From Prunus persica (lineage: Eukaryota > Streptophyta > Magnoliopsida > Rosales > Rosaceae): a stretch of DNA of 64,000 nucleotides. The position numbers and the translations under genes were made by a program. The notes below the pieces were generated by a model. It did no database searches. It was not told where the DNA came from and saw only the letters and a program-made list of their open reading frames with translations. The stretch covers positions 15,534,630 through 15,598,629 of the forward strand of contig NC_034014.1 of assembly GCF_000346465.2 (NCBI RefSeq). Direction: 5' to 3'. Of this stretch, positions 12,640-25,179 are shown piece after piece. Numbering within the stretch: position 1 is the stretch's first letter; every line of letters begins with the position of its first letter.

Positions 12640-13933
12640 AGTTGCAATTGGGTCCTACCGTCCAACTCTGTCAATTTATCCATCAAAATGAGGGGTAAAA
12701 GCGTTATTTTGAGTCTGAAGAAAAAAACTAAATTAATTAATTAATTAAATAAATAAATAAACTTAAAAATAAAAAATAAAAATAAAAATCCCTCTCTCTT
12801 TGGCTCTGTCTCTCCCTCTCTCTCAACCCATCCCCCCCCCCTCCCCTCTCCCCCCTTTTATCCCACCCCCCTCAAAACACAAAGGAACATAGAGGAAGAC
12901 CAACAACAACAGCAACAGAAATTGCAAGATCATTATATGTACAAGTGTAATGAGAAATCAATCAATCAAAGAGAGAGCTTGACGCCTGAGCGAATCGGAT
13001 TGAATCTTATCCTTCTTCTTCTTCGATGGCTGTTTGTTTTCTGGGAAAAAAAGAAGTTTTGTCCCTTAGTTGAAACTCTCACTTTCCCAGGAATGGTTCC
13101 AGTGCCAAAGAAGGACTCTTCTTGCTTTGCTGCCTTATCCAATCAATTCCTCATGATCCCATTTTGCATGTCAAAACTGGTGTGTGTAGTTTTCTCTTGA
13201 CCCTTGTGTTTTCTGGATTTATTTTGTTTCTGGGTTTTCTTTGTGGCTTGAAATTATGGTTATTTCAGATCTGAAATTGTAGCCATGCTGGGTGTACTTG
13301 ATTTGGTTGAAAGTATAAAGTTTCAGCTATTTGGGGCTGAGATTTGATGTGGGTATTGAAATTTCAAGTTTGATATTTGTTGGGTAATTGATTTTCTGGA
13401 CTTTATAGATGAAGATTAAGATGAGTTTAGGAGGTGGGGGTTGGGACCTGGGTTTTGAGGGGGGTGGGATAAGGAGGGGGGAATGGGCTGCAAGATAGAG
13501 GGAGAGACAGAGCGAAAGAGAGAGGGATTTTGTAGATGACAAACTCAGGTCTGAGTTTGTATTTATCAATCCCAACTCTAAAGGACAGTGTGGTTGTGGA
13601 GAATCTTTCATGACAACAGGCGGTAGTGGAGCTACTAAGAAGGTTTAAAGAACTATGGGCAACTCACGATGAACCAAGAAAAAAGATTGAGGGATTTTTA
13701 TTTTTATTTTTTATTTTTAAGTTTATTTATGTATTTTATTTTTTCAGTTTTTTCCTTCAGACTCGAAAAGACGCTTTTACCCTTCATTTTGATGGACAAA
13801 TTGACAGAGTTGGACGGTAGAACCCAATTGCAACTATTTGTCCAATTAAAGGATGTAATTGCGAAAAAAAAAAAAGTTCACAGACCCAATTGCAAATGGG
13901 GCCAAGTTTAGGGACGTCTATAGTAAATAACCC
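12640..13933. mobile_element. Inverted-repeat DNA element, possibly MULE-type with captured DNA
   Basis: The left arm (about 12640-12880) is complementary to two right-hand blocks, about 13440-13530 and 13690-13850. Shared segments include GCAAATAGTTGCAATTGGGT near the outer end, the poly-A/T-rich block, and the CCCTCTCTCTTTSGCTCTGT block. The right arm extends outward to a terminus beginning GGGTTATTTACTATAG (minus strand, ending at 13933). The matching outer 100 bp on the left are not recognisable. About 160 bp (13530-13690) interrupt the right arm. The unique core, about 12890-13440, looks like the 5' end of a plant gene with a plausible splice donor near 13185. I do not recognise the protein. 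Long arms are typical of MULEs, but no target duplication was identified. Confidence 0.6.
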
Positions 13934-14542
13934 AGACTAAAAATAAGAAACAAAGATCAGCTCCACATGCACCACGATCACAACAGGCACCACGACCACA
14001 ACAGGCACCACGACAACAAGATCACCAATATTAACAAACATGTGATCAGCCGCCATTGCAGTCACCTCACCCACATCAGGAGTCTACATTTGCCTCGCTA
14101 GTAGCTCCTCACACAGGTAGAAAATGAGTTTATTATAATGCTGAAGATATTTTTATTATGGACTTAATATGCTAGCTAATGACTAATGATTGGAAGTATG
14201 GACTTATTATGATGCTGAACTAATTTGTCTCGGATTTTATATGAACTTAATTGGTCGCCGATGTATATAGTACCAGAACTCCAATTTTATATGGATGTTT
14301 ATATGAATTTCTCTTTAAATTTGAGCTGGTTTCAGGAGCACAACTCCAATTGTACAAACAATTTAGATTCTTAGACAAGTTGTTTTTGGTTTTTAGGTCA
14401 GGGAGATTGTTCAGAGACTTCGTCAAAGCAGAGGGACACTCGTGGTCCAACTATGGGGCTTGATACTTGTTCTGTGGTTAATAAGCCACAAACACTGATT
14501 CCAGTGCGATTTAATCCAGAATAGAAATTGGTGACAACTATG

Positions 14543-14749
14543 AGTCAAACAATATGGGTAGAATATTTTTCAGGTTGTATTTCATTCTTCAAAAGAAGGT
14601 ATTTATAGTACAAGGATGTAACCCCAGTATGGTCAAACTAGGAAACAAGATAAAAACCTAATTATACAATATCTGTACAAAAAGGAAAGAAATATAATCT
14701 TAATAAACTAGGAACTAAATATCATAATTAAGCTAGGATCTTGCTAACA
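14543..14749 (-). repeat. 3' LTR of the Copia element
   Basis: This is a 207-bp direct repeat of 18509-18715. The outer boundary is fixed by the CTATG duplication immediately to its left, and the inner boundary by the adjoining G-rich polypurine tract. Confidence 0.93.
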
Positions 14750-14760
14750 CTCCCCCTCAA
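14750..14760 (-). other. Polypurine tract of the Copia element
   Basis: On the minus strand this reads TTGAGGGGGAG, next to the 3' LTR start (TGTTAGC). Confidence 0.85.
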
Positions 14761-15046
14761 GTTGGAGCAAAGATGTCACACATGCCCAACTTGTCAAGCT
14801 AGTTGAGAAAGACCGTATTAGACACAGCTTTCGTAAGAACATCTGCCAATTGATACTCGGATGATATAAATGGAAAAGAAATAATTTAAGCACCTAACTT
14901 CTCTTTAACAAAATGTTGATCAACCTCCACGTGCTTTGTACGATCATGTTGCATAGGGTTATGAGCAATTACAATTGCAGCTTTATTATCACAATACAAA
15001 TTCATGGGTTTCTAGGGTCCAAACCCAAGATCTCTGAACAATCTTC

Positions 15047-18000
15047 TCAACCATAGTAACTCACACACACCTTGAGCCATCCTACAGTACTCGGCCTTGG
15101 CACTAGACCTAAACACCACTTTTTGCCTTTTACTCCTCCAAGTAATAAGATTACCACCAACAAATGTGAAATACCCAGACTAGAACGTCTATCAATGACT
15201 GAAACAACCCAATTAGCATCTGTATACCCTTCCACATCTGTATGACCATACTTGCAAAACATTAATTCCTTTCCAAGAGTTACTTTCAGATACCTCAAGA
15301 TGCGCATCACAGCACCCATATGATCTTCACTAGGAGAATGCATACACTGACTCACTACACTCACTGCATATGCACTATCAGGACGTGTATGAGATAAATA
15401 AATCAATTTTCCCACAAATCATTGATAACGCTCTTTATCTGTATGGACTTCATCAGGATACAACCCCAACTTATGATTCTGTTCACTAGGTGTATCAATT
15501 GGTTAACAATCCAACATTCCAGTTAAATCCAAAATATACTTTCTTTGAGACAAAAAGATACCATGTTTAGATCTGGCAACTTCAATCCCAAGAAAATACT
15601 TCAAATTACCCAATGACTTCATCTCAAACTCGGAAGCCAGATACTTCTGAAGATTTTGCATTTCTGCTTTATCATCTCCAGTCACAATCATATCATCAAC
15701 ATAAATAATTAAAGCTGTCAATTTACCTTTATGACGCTTTAGAAACAAAGTATGGTCTAAGTTACTCTGCACATACCCAAATTTCTTCATAGATGATGCA
15801 AATCTCCCAAACCACTCTCTTAGAGACTGCTTCAATCCATATAAAGACTTCCACAGCTTACACACAACACCCTCCTTAGAGGTTACAAGAATACCAGGAG
15901 GGAGATCCATGTAAATCTCCTCCTTGAGGTCACCATGTAGAAACGCATTTTTGACATTGAATTGTAATAAAGGCCAGTCACGGTTAGCAGCCAGGGACAA
16001 TAGTACACGCACAGTATTGAGCTTTGCCACTAGAGCAAAGGTCTCCAAATAATCCACTCCATAGGTCTAAGTATAACCATCTGCTACCAATCTAGCCTTG
16101 TAACGGTCAATGGAACCATCAGCTTTATGCTTCAAAGTAAACACTCATCTGCATCCAACAACTTTCTTCCCTCGTGGCAAAGGAACTAAATCCCATGTTT
16201 TACTCCTGTTCAAGGCATCCATTTCAACATTCATGGCATCCATCAATTTAGAGTTAGATAAAGCATCTTGCAGCTTAGTTGGCACACATACACTACATAA
16301 TTGACACATATGATGCATATGACTTAGACAAACGATGAGTTGACACATAATGGCTAATGAGATATTTAGACTTGGCATGTATATCAGGAGAATATTGTAT
16401 TTTAAGTTTCCCATGAGTGGTTCGTGGGGGTAACTGATAAGTTGACACAGATAGATTATTAGAAATTACCTCACTTGATTCACTATCACGAGTAGATTGG
16501 GGCACTGGCAGGGCAGAGGGGGGTATTGCATTGAACTCATCAATACAAGAATCACTTTCATTATTTTCAAATACCAGCGAATGGTCACTTGCTTCAGTGT
16601 GAACGATCATTTCAACACTGACAACTCCTGCTTCATCTCCAGATATGGGCGATTGGTCGAGTTCCAAAGGGGGATCAGTCATTTCTTCACATGGACCACA
16701 AGTTTCATCTTCAGATATAGGCGACCGGTCACTTGCTTCAGAGCAGTATCTACAAATACATCATTCTCCAATCTAAGACTCTCCAATTCACTCCCCTTCT
16801 CCCCCTGAATTAAAGAAGAGGGAGAGACATAATAGGGCACTTCTTCATGGAAAGTCACGTCGAAAGTAACATGCACTTTCTGTGTAGGTGGATGATAGCA
16901 CTTATAACCTTTCTAAGTAGAAGAGTAACCAATAAAGACACATCGCAGAGCACAATGATCAAGTTTACTCCGTCGATGAGAGTAGACATGAACTTAGGCA
17001 ACACACCCAAAAACTTTAGGGGGCAACTTGGAGACTGAGACAGGGGAAACATGGTCACCAAATACATCATGTGGAGTCTTGAAATCAAGGACCCAGCTAG
17101 GAGTACGATTAATCAAATAGGCAGCAGATAAAACAGCATACCCCCAAAGATGATGGGGAACAGACATGTCCAACATAAGGGAGCAAGCAACTTCAAGTAA
17201 CTGACGATTCTTGCGTTCAGACACACCATTCTACTGAGAAGTAAATGGGGTTGTCGTTTAGTGAATAATACCTTAAGCACGGAAGAAAGATGCCGAAGTG
17301 TTATTCACATATTTGCCTTCATTATCAGTCCGGAATACTTTGACCAAAGCATGAAATTGAGTAGACACCATAGTACAGAACTCTGGAAGGATGAAAGCAA
17401 CATCTCGTTTATTTTTCAGTAAGAAAACCTAAGTGAGTCGGGTACAATCATCAATAAATGTGACGAACCAATGAAATTCGTTTGAAGTAACTCGAGCCGG
17501 ACCCCACACATCAGAATGCACTAAATCAAAAGGCTTTGCAACTTTACTATCACTCAACGGAAACACAGTGCAATGACTCTTGGCCAAAATACATGTCTTA
17601 CACTTAAAACTAGACTCATCACAAGAGCAGAATAAAGATGGAAACAGACGCTTAAGGTAGCCAAATGATGGGTGTCCCAAGCAACGATGCCATAACCAAA
17701 TTTGTTATTTGTCTTTGACACTACAACTTTGAACAGTATTAATGACACGATCACGAACTGGTGGAAAAGGCAATGTCAAATAATATAACCCCCTTATCCG
17801 TTTACCATGCCCAATCGTCTCGTGAGTCTTGAGATCCTGAAAAGAGCAATGCGTAGGATAAAAAGTAGCAGAAGCATTAAGTGTATCAAGTAATCGACCA
17901 ATAGATAACAAGTTACAATGGATATTGGGAACTAGTAACGCACGAGACAATGACAGAGTAGGAGTGACAGAGATTGTGCCCTCACCAGTAATTGGAGAGG

Positions 18001-18199
18001 GTAAGCCATTTGCGCTAGTTATGTATGGGTTACGGGTGTTACTAGATAACTCATCAAAAAATTTAGCATCATAAGTCATATGATCAGAAGCACCAGTGTC
18101 AATTATCCAAGTATTAGAGCCAGTACCTAGAATAGAATCAGAAACACACAAATTTGCAGAGGCAGCAGCAACAGCACCAACAATAGAGTTATCACCCAT
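15047..18199 (-). pseudogene. Copia pol polyprotein (protease, integrase, RT, RNase H), broken
   Basis: Reading down the minus strand, the protease motif WIIDTGASDHMT is at about 18070-18105, in a 164-codon open segment at 17705-18199. The integrase zinc-binding region (GHPSFGYLK, CKTCILAKSH) is at about 17570-17690. Pieces of the integrase core (HSDVWGPA, NGVSERKNR) are at about 17190-17510. RT lies in an open segment at 15503-16057 with YVDDMIVTGDD. The motif normally read as DVKNAF appears as NVKNAF, so a catalytic aspartate is lost. The C-terminal RNase H piece (GYTDANW) is at 15047-15415. At least eight stops or shifts separate these segments. The element cannot supply its own enzymes. 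Confidence 0.9.
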
Positions 18200-18247
18200 G
18201 CTTGCAGCAGAAACTCAACAGATCACAGCAGAGTATACAATGAAACA

Positions 18248-18392
18248 CAGCAAAGGCACAAATACGGCAGATGCAAGAAGACAGGCACGAACACAGTAGA
18301 GTACGCAGCGGAACACGACAGAGTACACAGCAGAATACAGCAAAGGCACAAATACGGCAGATGCACGAAGACATGAATGGCACGAACACCAC
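18248..18392. repeat. Imperfect ~92-bp direct repeat in the former gag region
   Basis: The segment beginning CAGCAAAGGCACAAATACGG occurs at about 18248 and again at about 18340, each followed by CAGATGCA(A/C)GAAGACA and a CACGAACAC motif. It occupies the roughly 300 bp between PBS and protease where gag should be. Confidence 0.8.
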
Positions 18393-18496
18393 AACACAAC
18401 ACACAAACCCAGGAGTGCACACACAGTATAGGTAGAGAAAAAAAATATGGGGATAGAACATGTGTGGGCACAACACACAGGTCACCAGAAAAATTA

Positions 18497-18508
18497 GCTC
18501 TGATGCCA
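18497..18508 (-). other. Primer-binding site of the Copia element
   Basis: On the minus strand this reads TGGCATCAGAGC, one base different from the usual initiator tRNA-Met site. It abuts the 5' LTR without a gap, which helps fix the unusual CT end of the LTR. Confidence 0.88.
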
Positions 18509-18715
18509 AGTCAAATAATATCGGTAGAATATTATTCAGGTTGTATTTCATTCTTCAAAAGAAGGTATTTATAGTACAAGGATGTAACCCTAGTAAGGTC
18601 AAACTAGGAAACAAGATAAAAACCTAATTGCACAATATCTATACAAAAAGGAAAGAAATATAATCCTAATAAACTAGGAAATAAATATCCTAATTAAGTT
18701 AGGATCTCGCTAACA
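18509..18715 (-). repeat. 5' LTR of the Copia element
   Basis: This 207-bp LTR pairs with 14543-14749. It is followed by the CTATG duplication at 18716-18720, after which the interrupted Transposase_24-like exon resumes. Confidence 0.93.
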
Positions 18716-19689
18716 CTATGGAGATCCAAAATATGTTTGTCAATGAGATTGGGCTAATTACTCGAGCGAACGCTCCACTAAATGTAAACAGGTGGAAGAA
18801 AGTAACCTTGGAGCAGAAGATGGATATGGCGAAAGCACTGAAGGTCAGCACTTACTTTCTTTAATTTTTACTTTAGACAACACTGATGGATATGGATATA
18901 CCTTCTTTTTTTTGGGTTATTGTTGCAGATGATTTTTATGTTTAGCAGATAATGAGATATTGTTTATCTTTAAATAATAATCCAATATTTTTTTCATGGT
19001 TAATGGTTAGTTTAAGTTTGATGTCGACCTCGAGGATCCGGATATTTGGGAGTATATTGATGACCATATGAGCAGGAGTTAATGGAGAATGGAAAGCAAA
19101 GCTCCATAAGCACTTTAAGGAATATGCTTAATTATGACCTTCAACTTGCACGGGCCACACCTCCCACTAACAAGGTCTTTGTAACTCATAGGAAAATAGA
19201 GGAGTGGCATTGGTTAGTTGATAACTTGTACACAGATGAGAAATAGCAAGTATCTAAATTAATTAGGTACTATTGTGACTCATTGATTATGATCATTTTC
19301 TTATTTATTAGTTAGAAGGAATATAACAAATTATCTGTGCTTTTATTAAAGAAAAGTTGCAAAGCCAATGCTAATAAGAAGAAAAAGAAAGAATATGAAC
19401 ACACAGGAGGTTCACGCCCTTTCCTAAAACATAAGGAAGTAGCTGAGAAGGTAATTAGTAAATTCTTTACATTTAATGTTATTCCTACTAAGTTCAAGTA
19501 GTCCTCCTTTGTTAGTTATTGGACAAGGAAAAGCATTAAAGTAAAGGTGAATGTGATATTTGTTGAATAATCTGAATAGCATGGCAGGAAGTAGGAATAT
19601 CAATGGGTTTGATTGAAATTAGGTGAAGTGGCACTGCGTGGAAGCAAAATATATTAATAAAATGACCTCTTGTGATTTCTTGTTGTCTT

Positions 19690-20249
19690 TGTTATAAAAT
19701 GACCTGGAATATGTAAGAATATTGAGCTGCACGTAAAGTAGATGAGACACAGCATTTAACGAGGTTCGGCTATGCCTACGTCCTCGGAGAGCAGCAGCAG
19801 TAACTTTTCACTATATAAAATAATATGGCTACAACTTTAGTGTTTACAACATGTGTGGCTCACTGAATTTTCTCTCTGCTCTCTCTCTCTTCACTCATTC
19901 ACCCTCTTTCTTCCTTCTCTTCCTCTTGTCTCTTTCCCCTTCACTTTTTCCTCTTCTTTGTTTCTTTCCGTTTCCCTTTCTCTTCTTTTCTCTTTTCCCT
20001 TATTTCTTTCCTCTTTTCTCTTCTCTCTTTCCTCTCTTCTTTCTTTCCTCTTCTTTGTTTCTTTCCTCTTCTTTTTCCGTTTCTCCCTTTCTCTTCTTTT
20101 CTTCTCATTTCTTTCACTTTGCAGGTTGCCTATTTATAGGCAGATTGGTGCAACTCTCGTGAGTGTGCAGTCAGAAAAAGTTGCCGACAAACTCTACCCA
20201 AAGTCTCCAAATGAATAGTTAGTGGGCTCCACACAAAAACTTTACAACA
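19690..20249 (-). repeat. 3' LTR of the LARD-like element
   Basis: This is a 560-bp LTR. Its middle (about 19860-20120) is a nearly pure pyrimidine stretch on the plus strand, purine-rich on the element strand. The 100-120-codon frames there, rich in Ser, Phe and Leu, are low-complexity artefacts. Confidence 0.93.
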
Positions 20250-20262
20250 CTCCCCCTTGGAG
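20250..20262 (-). other. Polypurine tract of the LARD-like element
   Basis: On the minus strand this reads CTCCAAGGGGGAG, directly before the 3' LTR, which begins with TG. Confidence 0.85.
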
Positions 20263-21263
20263 ACCACAAATAATATGTCAGTTGCTTCATCAGACTTTGT
20301 TTGGAGAAAACCTAGTAAGGTAGAGAACTGATGGAAGGAAGAAAGAAGAGTACAACAATCTGTATAGCATACTTCTGGATGCTCCCCCTGATTAATATCT
20401 CCCCCTGATGTCTTCATGACTATCTTTTGGAGTGAGAATCTTTCGAAGTGAGTGGAGGATGTAGCCATTAACAATTCTCGTAGTTGAGTAAGTAAATATA
20501 TTTCCAGTGAGCTATCTCTATGTAAATCATAGAAATTTTCAGAGTCCGCATATCTAATAACGCTTGGGCTATTTATAAGTTCACTTGAAAGAATATGCCC
20601 ATACATGGTGTTATGCGGAAATAGCATCAAATATACCTCACATCATCCCAAAATGATGGTGATGGAGTTGAGCCTTATCTGGAAAATATGATGTCCGGTC
20701 CAATATACTTCCGGAAAATCCTTAAAGTGCCCAACGGATAATCCTCATAAAAATGCTTCAATACTTTCTTAGTATAAGCAAGAATCTCGTTGGCATAATG
20801 CTCGATCTTTAAGTCGAGACAAATATTTCTTGAATTCTGCAGAAGTTTTAATCACATCAATGTACTCACTGAGGTAATTTATGCATATTAATATTGAGTA
20901 CAAATTTTGTGCTTCAAGCACATGTCCTTTAGGGACTTGCTTTATGTAATGTCAATCCTCTCAACGGATTTTGTTTAAAAGGGATTAAACTTTATGACAC
21001 ATTATATAGCTTTAACCCAGCTATTTATACATCTTTAGGAAATCGCTTCTGGCGATATGCTCCGTGCATTTAATAACCCTTAAAGATAATATGTTGGTCT
21101 CCGTAATTGTGTAATAAGGGGGGGCACAATTGAATCTGTAAATATGGAGAAAACCCAACATTCCTTGTTTCTGCCAGAAACAGTGTGTCATACAAAGTAG
21201 GTATATTCCCTTTTATTCCGAACACCCAAGTATAACATTCAATATTAACAAATTTTAGGGTTC

Positions 21264-21609
21264 GTACTGTGGGTTGTTCCTTCACGTTCATTCTTATCTA
21301 TAATGGAATTACCTCATTCCATTTTGGCCAATGATATTGTCGACATTTAATAATTGAACGTGGTTCCAATCAACACAGCCCATTGATGATTTGAGTAGCT
21401 ACTCCAAAACCAAAAATTGTCATTCATCAATTCATGGTACTGTGGGTTGTTCCTTCACGTTCATTCTTATCTATAATGGAATTACCTCATTCTATTTTGG
21501 CCAATGATATTGTCGACATTTAATAATTGAACGTGGTTCCAATCAACACAGCCTATTGATGATTTGAGTAGCTATTCCAAAACCAAAAATTGTCATTCAT
21601 CAATTCATG
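21264..21609. repeat. Two-copy tandem repeat, ~173-bp period
   Basis: Copies begin GTACTGTGGGTTGTTCC at 21264 and 21437, each ending near CATTCATCAATTCATG. They differ at only a few bases, so the duplication inside the LARD-like element is recent. Confidence 0.93.
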
Positions 21610-23970
21610 ATCCCATCATTCTCATTTGCATGCGCATGCATCAATTATAAGCATTTCTTTGCTTTTGGGTACCCAAGCCACTTCAGAGGGCTTTTATTAT
21701 GTGAGAATGTGGATTATAACCTCCAATGGAGCGTTATTTTATAGTAGGGCGTGGATAATCTCCATTTAGGGAGTTAGAACATTTAGAACCCATATATCTG
21801 TCATGCTGCAGGCATGCCATAGATTAATACATACATGTCAATTAATTTATGGGACTTTAACCCATATAATTTGCTACGCATTAGGCGTGCATAATATCAA
21901 TATTGACATGTCAAAGGATTGTCCTTTCGGGACTTCAATCCACATCATTTGCTACGCAACAGGCGTGCATCATATTGATCACTGCTATACCCATATTTTG
22001 TTCTTATGGGACTTTAATCTGTGCAGTGTATTATCAATGTATCCAACTTGCAATCTGTAAAATTTGCGTTAATAATTCATGGATACATACAAGCCATTCT
22101 TTTGGAACGGACTTATCTCCCCATTTGGTTACCTTTCAAGATAAAATATCAAATAGGTATATAAGCATAAAATAACACAAGTATTGCTTACATCCTTAGG
22201 TGGGAGAAACTTTTCTCAAGTATCATTCAAGCTCATATCGGCCCAGTAAATATAATGTAGCGCTTGATGATCTAGTTATATCCTGCAAGAGCAAAATCAC
22301 AACTCTTTTCTCTGTCAAAAACAAATAACCCTCAGAGTTAGGATCACTCCATGGATTCTTTCTTCAGATGTTCATTCTAAAGAAATAAAATCTCTTATGA
22401 ACAGAGAGTTATAAAAAGAGAAAAAATAATGCAAAAAATAATGTGATATTGATTGCAAGAGAAGGTAAGCAATCAAGGAAGGAAGCTGGTGGGAGCAAAC
22501 AACAAGCTCTCATTTCTTCTAGTTTAGAAGAACTTCCGGAGATTAGAGCATAAGGTTGCCTTCACAGTTCCCTGATGTGGCGGAAACGTGATCAGGGATA
22601 GTCTTGCTTCCTGAATGGATGATCAGAGATAGTCTTGCTTCTTGGGCATATTGAGTGCTTACTGATAAGAAAAATAAGTAGATATCGCATCACTAGGTAT
22701 GGAGTAAACTGGATGTCTTCTGCAAAGAAAATTTCGTTAGTAACACATTTATACACAAATACAATGAATAGGTAGAACCGGTGAATTTCAAATTAACCAT
22801 AGGAAAATTGCGAGATTCTCGGGATGCTTTTGAAAAAGTAGCTCCGTGAAATCCGTAAAGCAAGATCGGCTTTGAAAATAATACTTGAAAACGCCGAAAG
22901 TGCCGACAGGCATTATTAGAGGCCACGTGAAGTTTTGGACTCTGGGAAAGAAAAAGATAATATGAGGATTCGAGAAGATATTGGGGTCCTGAAAAACAGT
23001 AGCCATATTTCCTCCTATAGATATGGCCTTTGCAAAACTTGATTGGAGCAACTGCGTTTCAACTCAAATTTCTTCATTTTCTGAAACTTTAGTTTTCCTA
23101 AGACTTTCTTCTAAACCTTCTTAAAAAAATGGCTTCCTTCAGAAGCTTCCAGAACATAATGTAATTTTATAGATTTTACAGGGCCTGCACCTTCATTGCA
23201 GGTGGAAAAAATCTATCTGTTGTATGTTCCTGTAATAATAATTGCGCACATTCTTAAACTTGCACCTGTGGTTTTTACGTCTTTTCAAAATGACGGTTTG
23301 GAACCTTGTGCCTTATAGGTTCAAATAACCACATTGTCTCTCCTAAATTGCATGGTAGCCCGGAACTTTTGGCCTGGGCACAAACTCAGAATTTATTTGC
23401 CCTTTTCAAATGGACATGAAATGTGAATTGAGTAAAAGCCATGATAATATCGCAATATAGTAGTGAAGAGCATTAACTACTATATACCCACAACTTCAAG
23501 TTCAGGATCTCTCATATATTTGGATCCATGGGCTTCCGGCCCAGATATAACAAAATATGTGGGGAGCCTCAATTCATTATTTGAGGTTTATATTGATATT
23601 ATCCATTTCGCGGTGTATTCTTAACAACCGGAATTCACAAAATATATTTCTTCCTTGAGGTGTCGATTATAACAAAATCGAACTTTAAATTCATCATCTT
23701 CTTATGCCAAAGAAATATGTGGCATACCACAATTTGCAATAATACCTCAAGGGGTGTCCATTTAATTGTTGGAACTTCAGGTTCTCAACACTGTTAAATT
23801 TTGAACTTCAGGCCAAAGCCACATATTCTCATGGTATGGACATTTTTACAATTTTCTGTACATATTTCGGGACTTCAAGCCCTTACATAATTGTCCATAT
23901 TTTGAGGAACTTCTGGCATCTCATTTAATTGCTCATCCATGAGTTTAAGGAACTGTATATAGTGACGGTT

Positions 23971-24272
23971 TGTATATAGTGACGGTTTACCCAAAATGGT
24001 TCATATTTATGCATACGTCACTATTCATGTGAATAGTACTATTCATCAAGTCATGAATACGTATCTATTCATCTGCCAGTACAGTTATCATCAATGTGTA
24101 CGACACCATGAAACTACAGGTTCCCTTTTGTATATAGTGACGGTTTACCCAAAATGGTTCATATTTATGCATACGTCACTATTCATGTGAATAGTACTAT
24201 TCATCAAGTCATGAATACGTATCTATTCATCTGCCAGTACAGTTATCATCAATGTGTACGGCACTATGAACC
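23971..24272. repeat. Two-copy direct repeat, ~158-bp period
   Basis: TGTATATAGTGACGGTTTAC starts copies at about 23971 and 24129. Each contains GCATACGTCACTATTCATG and a Met-Asn-type frame that is only a by-product of the duplication. Confidence 0.93.
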
Positions 24273-24534
24273 AATACGGTACTGTTACATCATTAAGGAA
24301 CTCTAGGTCCTTATTTACATGTCAGGGATCAAGGACCCTTAAGTCCGATCACATGTTTACAAATACAGTACCGGAGAGACTGCCAGCTCTCATATTAATA
24401 TCATCATCAAGGATCTTCAAGTCCTGATGTAATTGTATGATGAGGATCAAGGAACTTCTGGTCCTGATCTGCATACTGTAAAAACTCATCATACAGCACA
24501 ATTAATCCATAAAATAAATTGCTGATAAATAAAT

Positions 24535-24960
24535 TACTGGTATGGACAATAAACCCACACCACACTTTAAATAAATGTAAATGTGCGGTAAAATAAATTC
24601 ATAATTTAAATTGCTTGCTGTATGGACGTTAATCCCGCACCATACCTTAAATAAATTAAATAGCTTGCTGTATGGACGTTAATCCCGCACCATACCTTAA
24701 ATAAAATTAAATGTGCGGTAAAGTAAACGTGCTTGTATGGGCACTAATTCTGCTCCATACATTTAAATAAAAGCAAAGGCGTGGACGATAAACCCGCACC
24801 ACCCTTTAAATATTGTCGTATGGGTAATAAACCTACACCATACCATAAATAAAATAGATAAGCAAAGGCGTGGACGATAAACCCGCACCACCCTTTAAAT
24901 ATTATCGTATGGGTAATAAACCTACACCATACCATAAATAAAATAAATGTGGGAACAAAA
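24535..24960. repeat. Array of ~8 degenerate 40-65-bp units
   Basis: Units share a core like TATGGACGTTAATCCCGCAC followed by CATACCTTAAATAAA. They begin near 24541, 24611, 24671, 24735, 24780, 24818, 24868 and 24907. Two adjacent two-unit blocks (24775-24860 and 24863-24945) are almost identical, showing stepwise duplication. No coding sense is apparent. Confidence 0.85.
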
Positions 24961-25157
24961 ACCACCACTAAAAATATAAGAAAGTGAAAATTACTGTAGG
25001 AAGCTTTTCCAACCCCCCTTTTTTTTTCTTCGTTGGAATCTTATCAACACCATGATTCATTAGTTTGAAAGCTAGACAAATTATGTTGGCTTTTCTTCTT
25101 TACATCAACATAATGGTTAGTAGTATAAATAATAGTGCAGCACAAAAATTATACCTG

Positions 25158-25179
25158 AGAGCTTCTCGTGCTGATAACG
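25158..25179 (-). other. Putative primer-binding region of the LARD-like element
   Basis: On the minus strand the bases next to the 5' LTR read CGTTATCAGCACGAGAAGC. The position is right for a PBS, but I cannot name the priming tRNA with confidence. Confidence 0.5.

Larger units (their letters stand above)
14543..18715 (-). mobile_element. Ty1/Copia LTR retrotransposon, gag-less and decayed
   Basis: This is a 4.17 kb minus-strand element. It has 207-bp LTRs (14543-14749 and 18509-18715), flanking duplications CTATG at 14538-14542 and 18716-18720, a PBS directly abutting the 5' LTR, and a polypurine tract abutting the 3' LTR. On the element strand the LTRs start with TG but end with CT instead of CA. 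The LTRs differ at about 13 of 207 positions by eye, so the insertion is fairly old. The pol domains are in Copia order (protease, integrase, RT, RNase H), with many stops and shifts. No gag is present between the PBS and the protease. Confidence 0.93.

Noticed and set aside
19851..20218. Overlapping frames of 103 and 121 codons, repeated exactly at 25262-25707
   Set aside because: They lie in the pyrimidine tract of the two LTRs of the LARD-like element. They are Ser/Phe/Leu low complexity with no domain.
21264..24960. Direct repeats considered as a CRISPR array
   Set aside because: The units are long, adjacent and degenerate with no uniform spacers, and the genome is a plant nuclear one.
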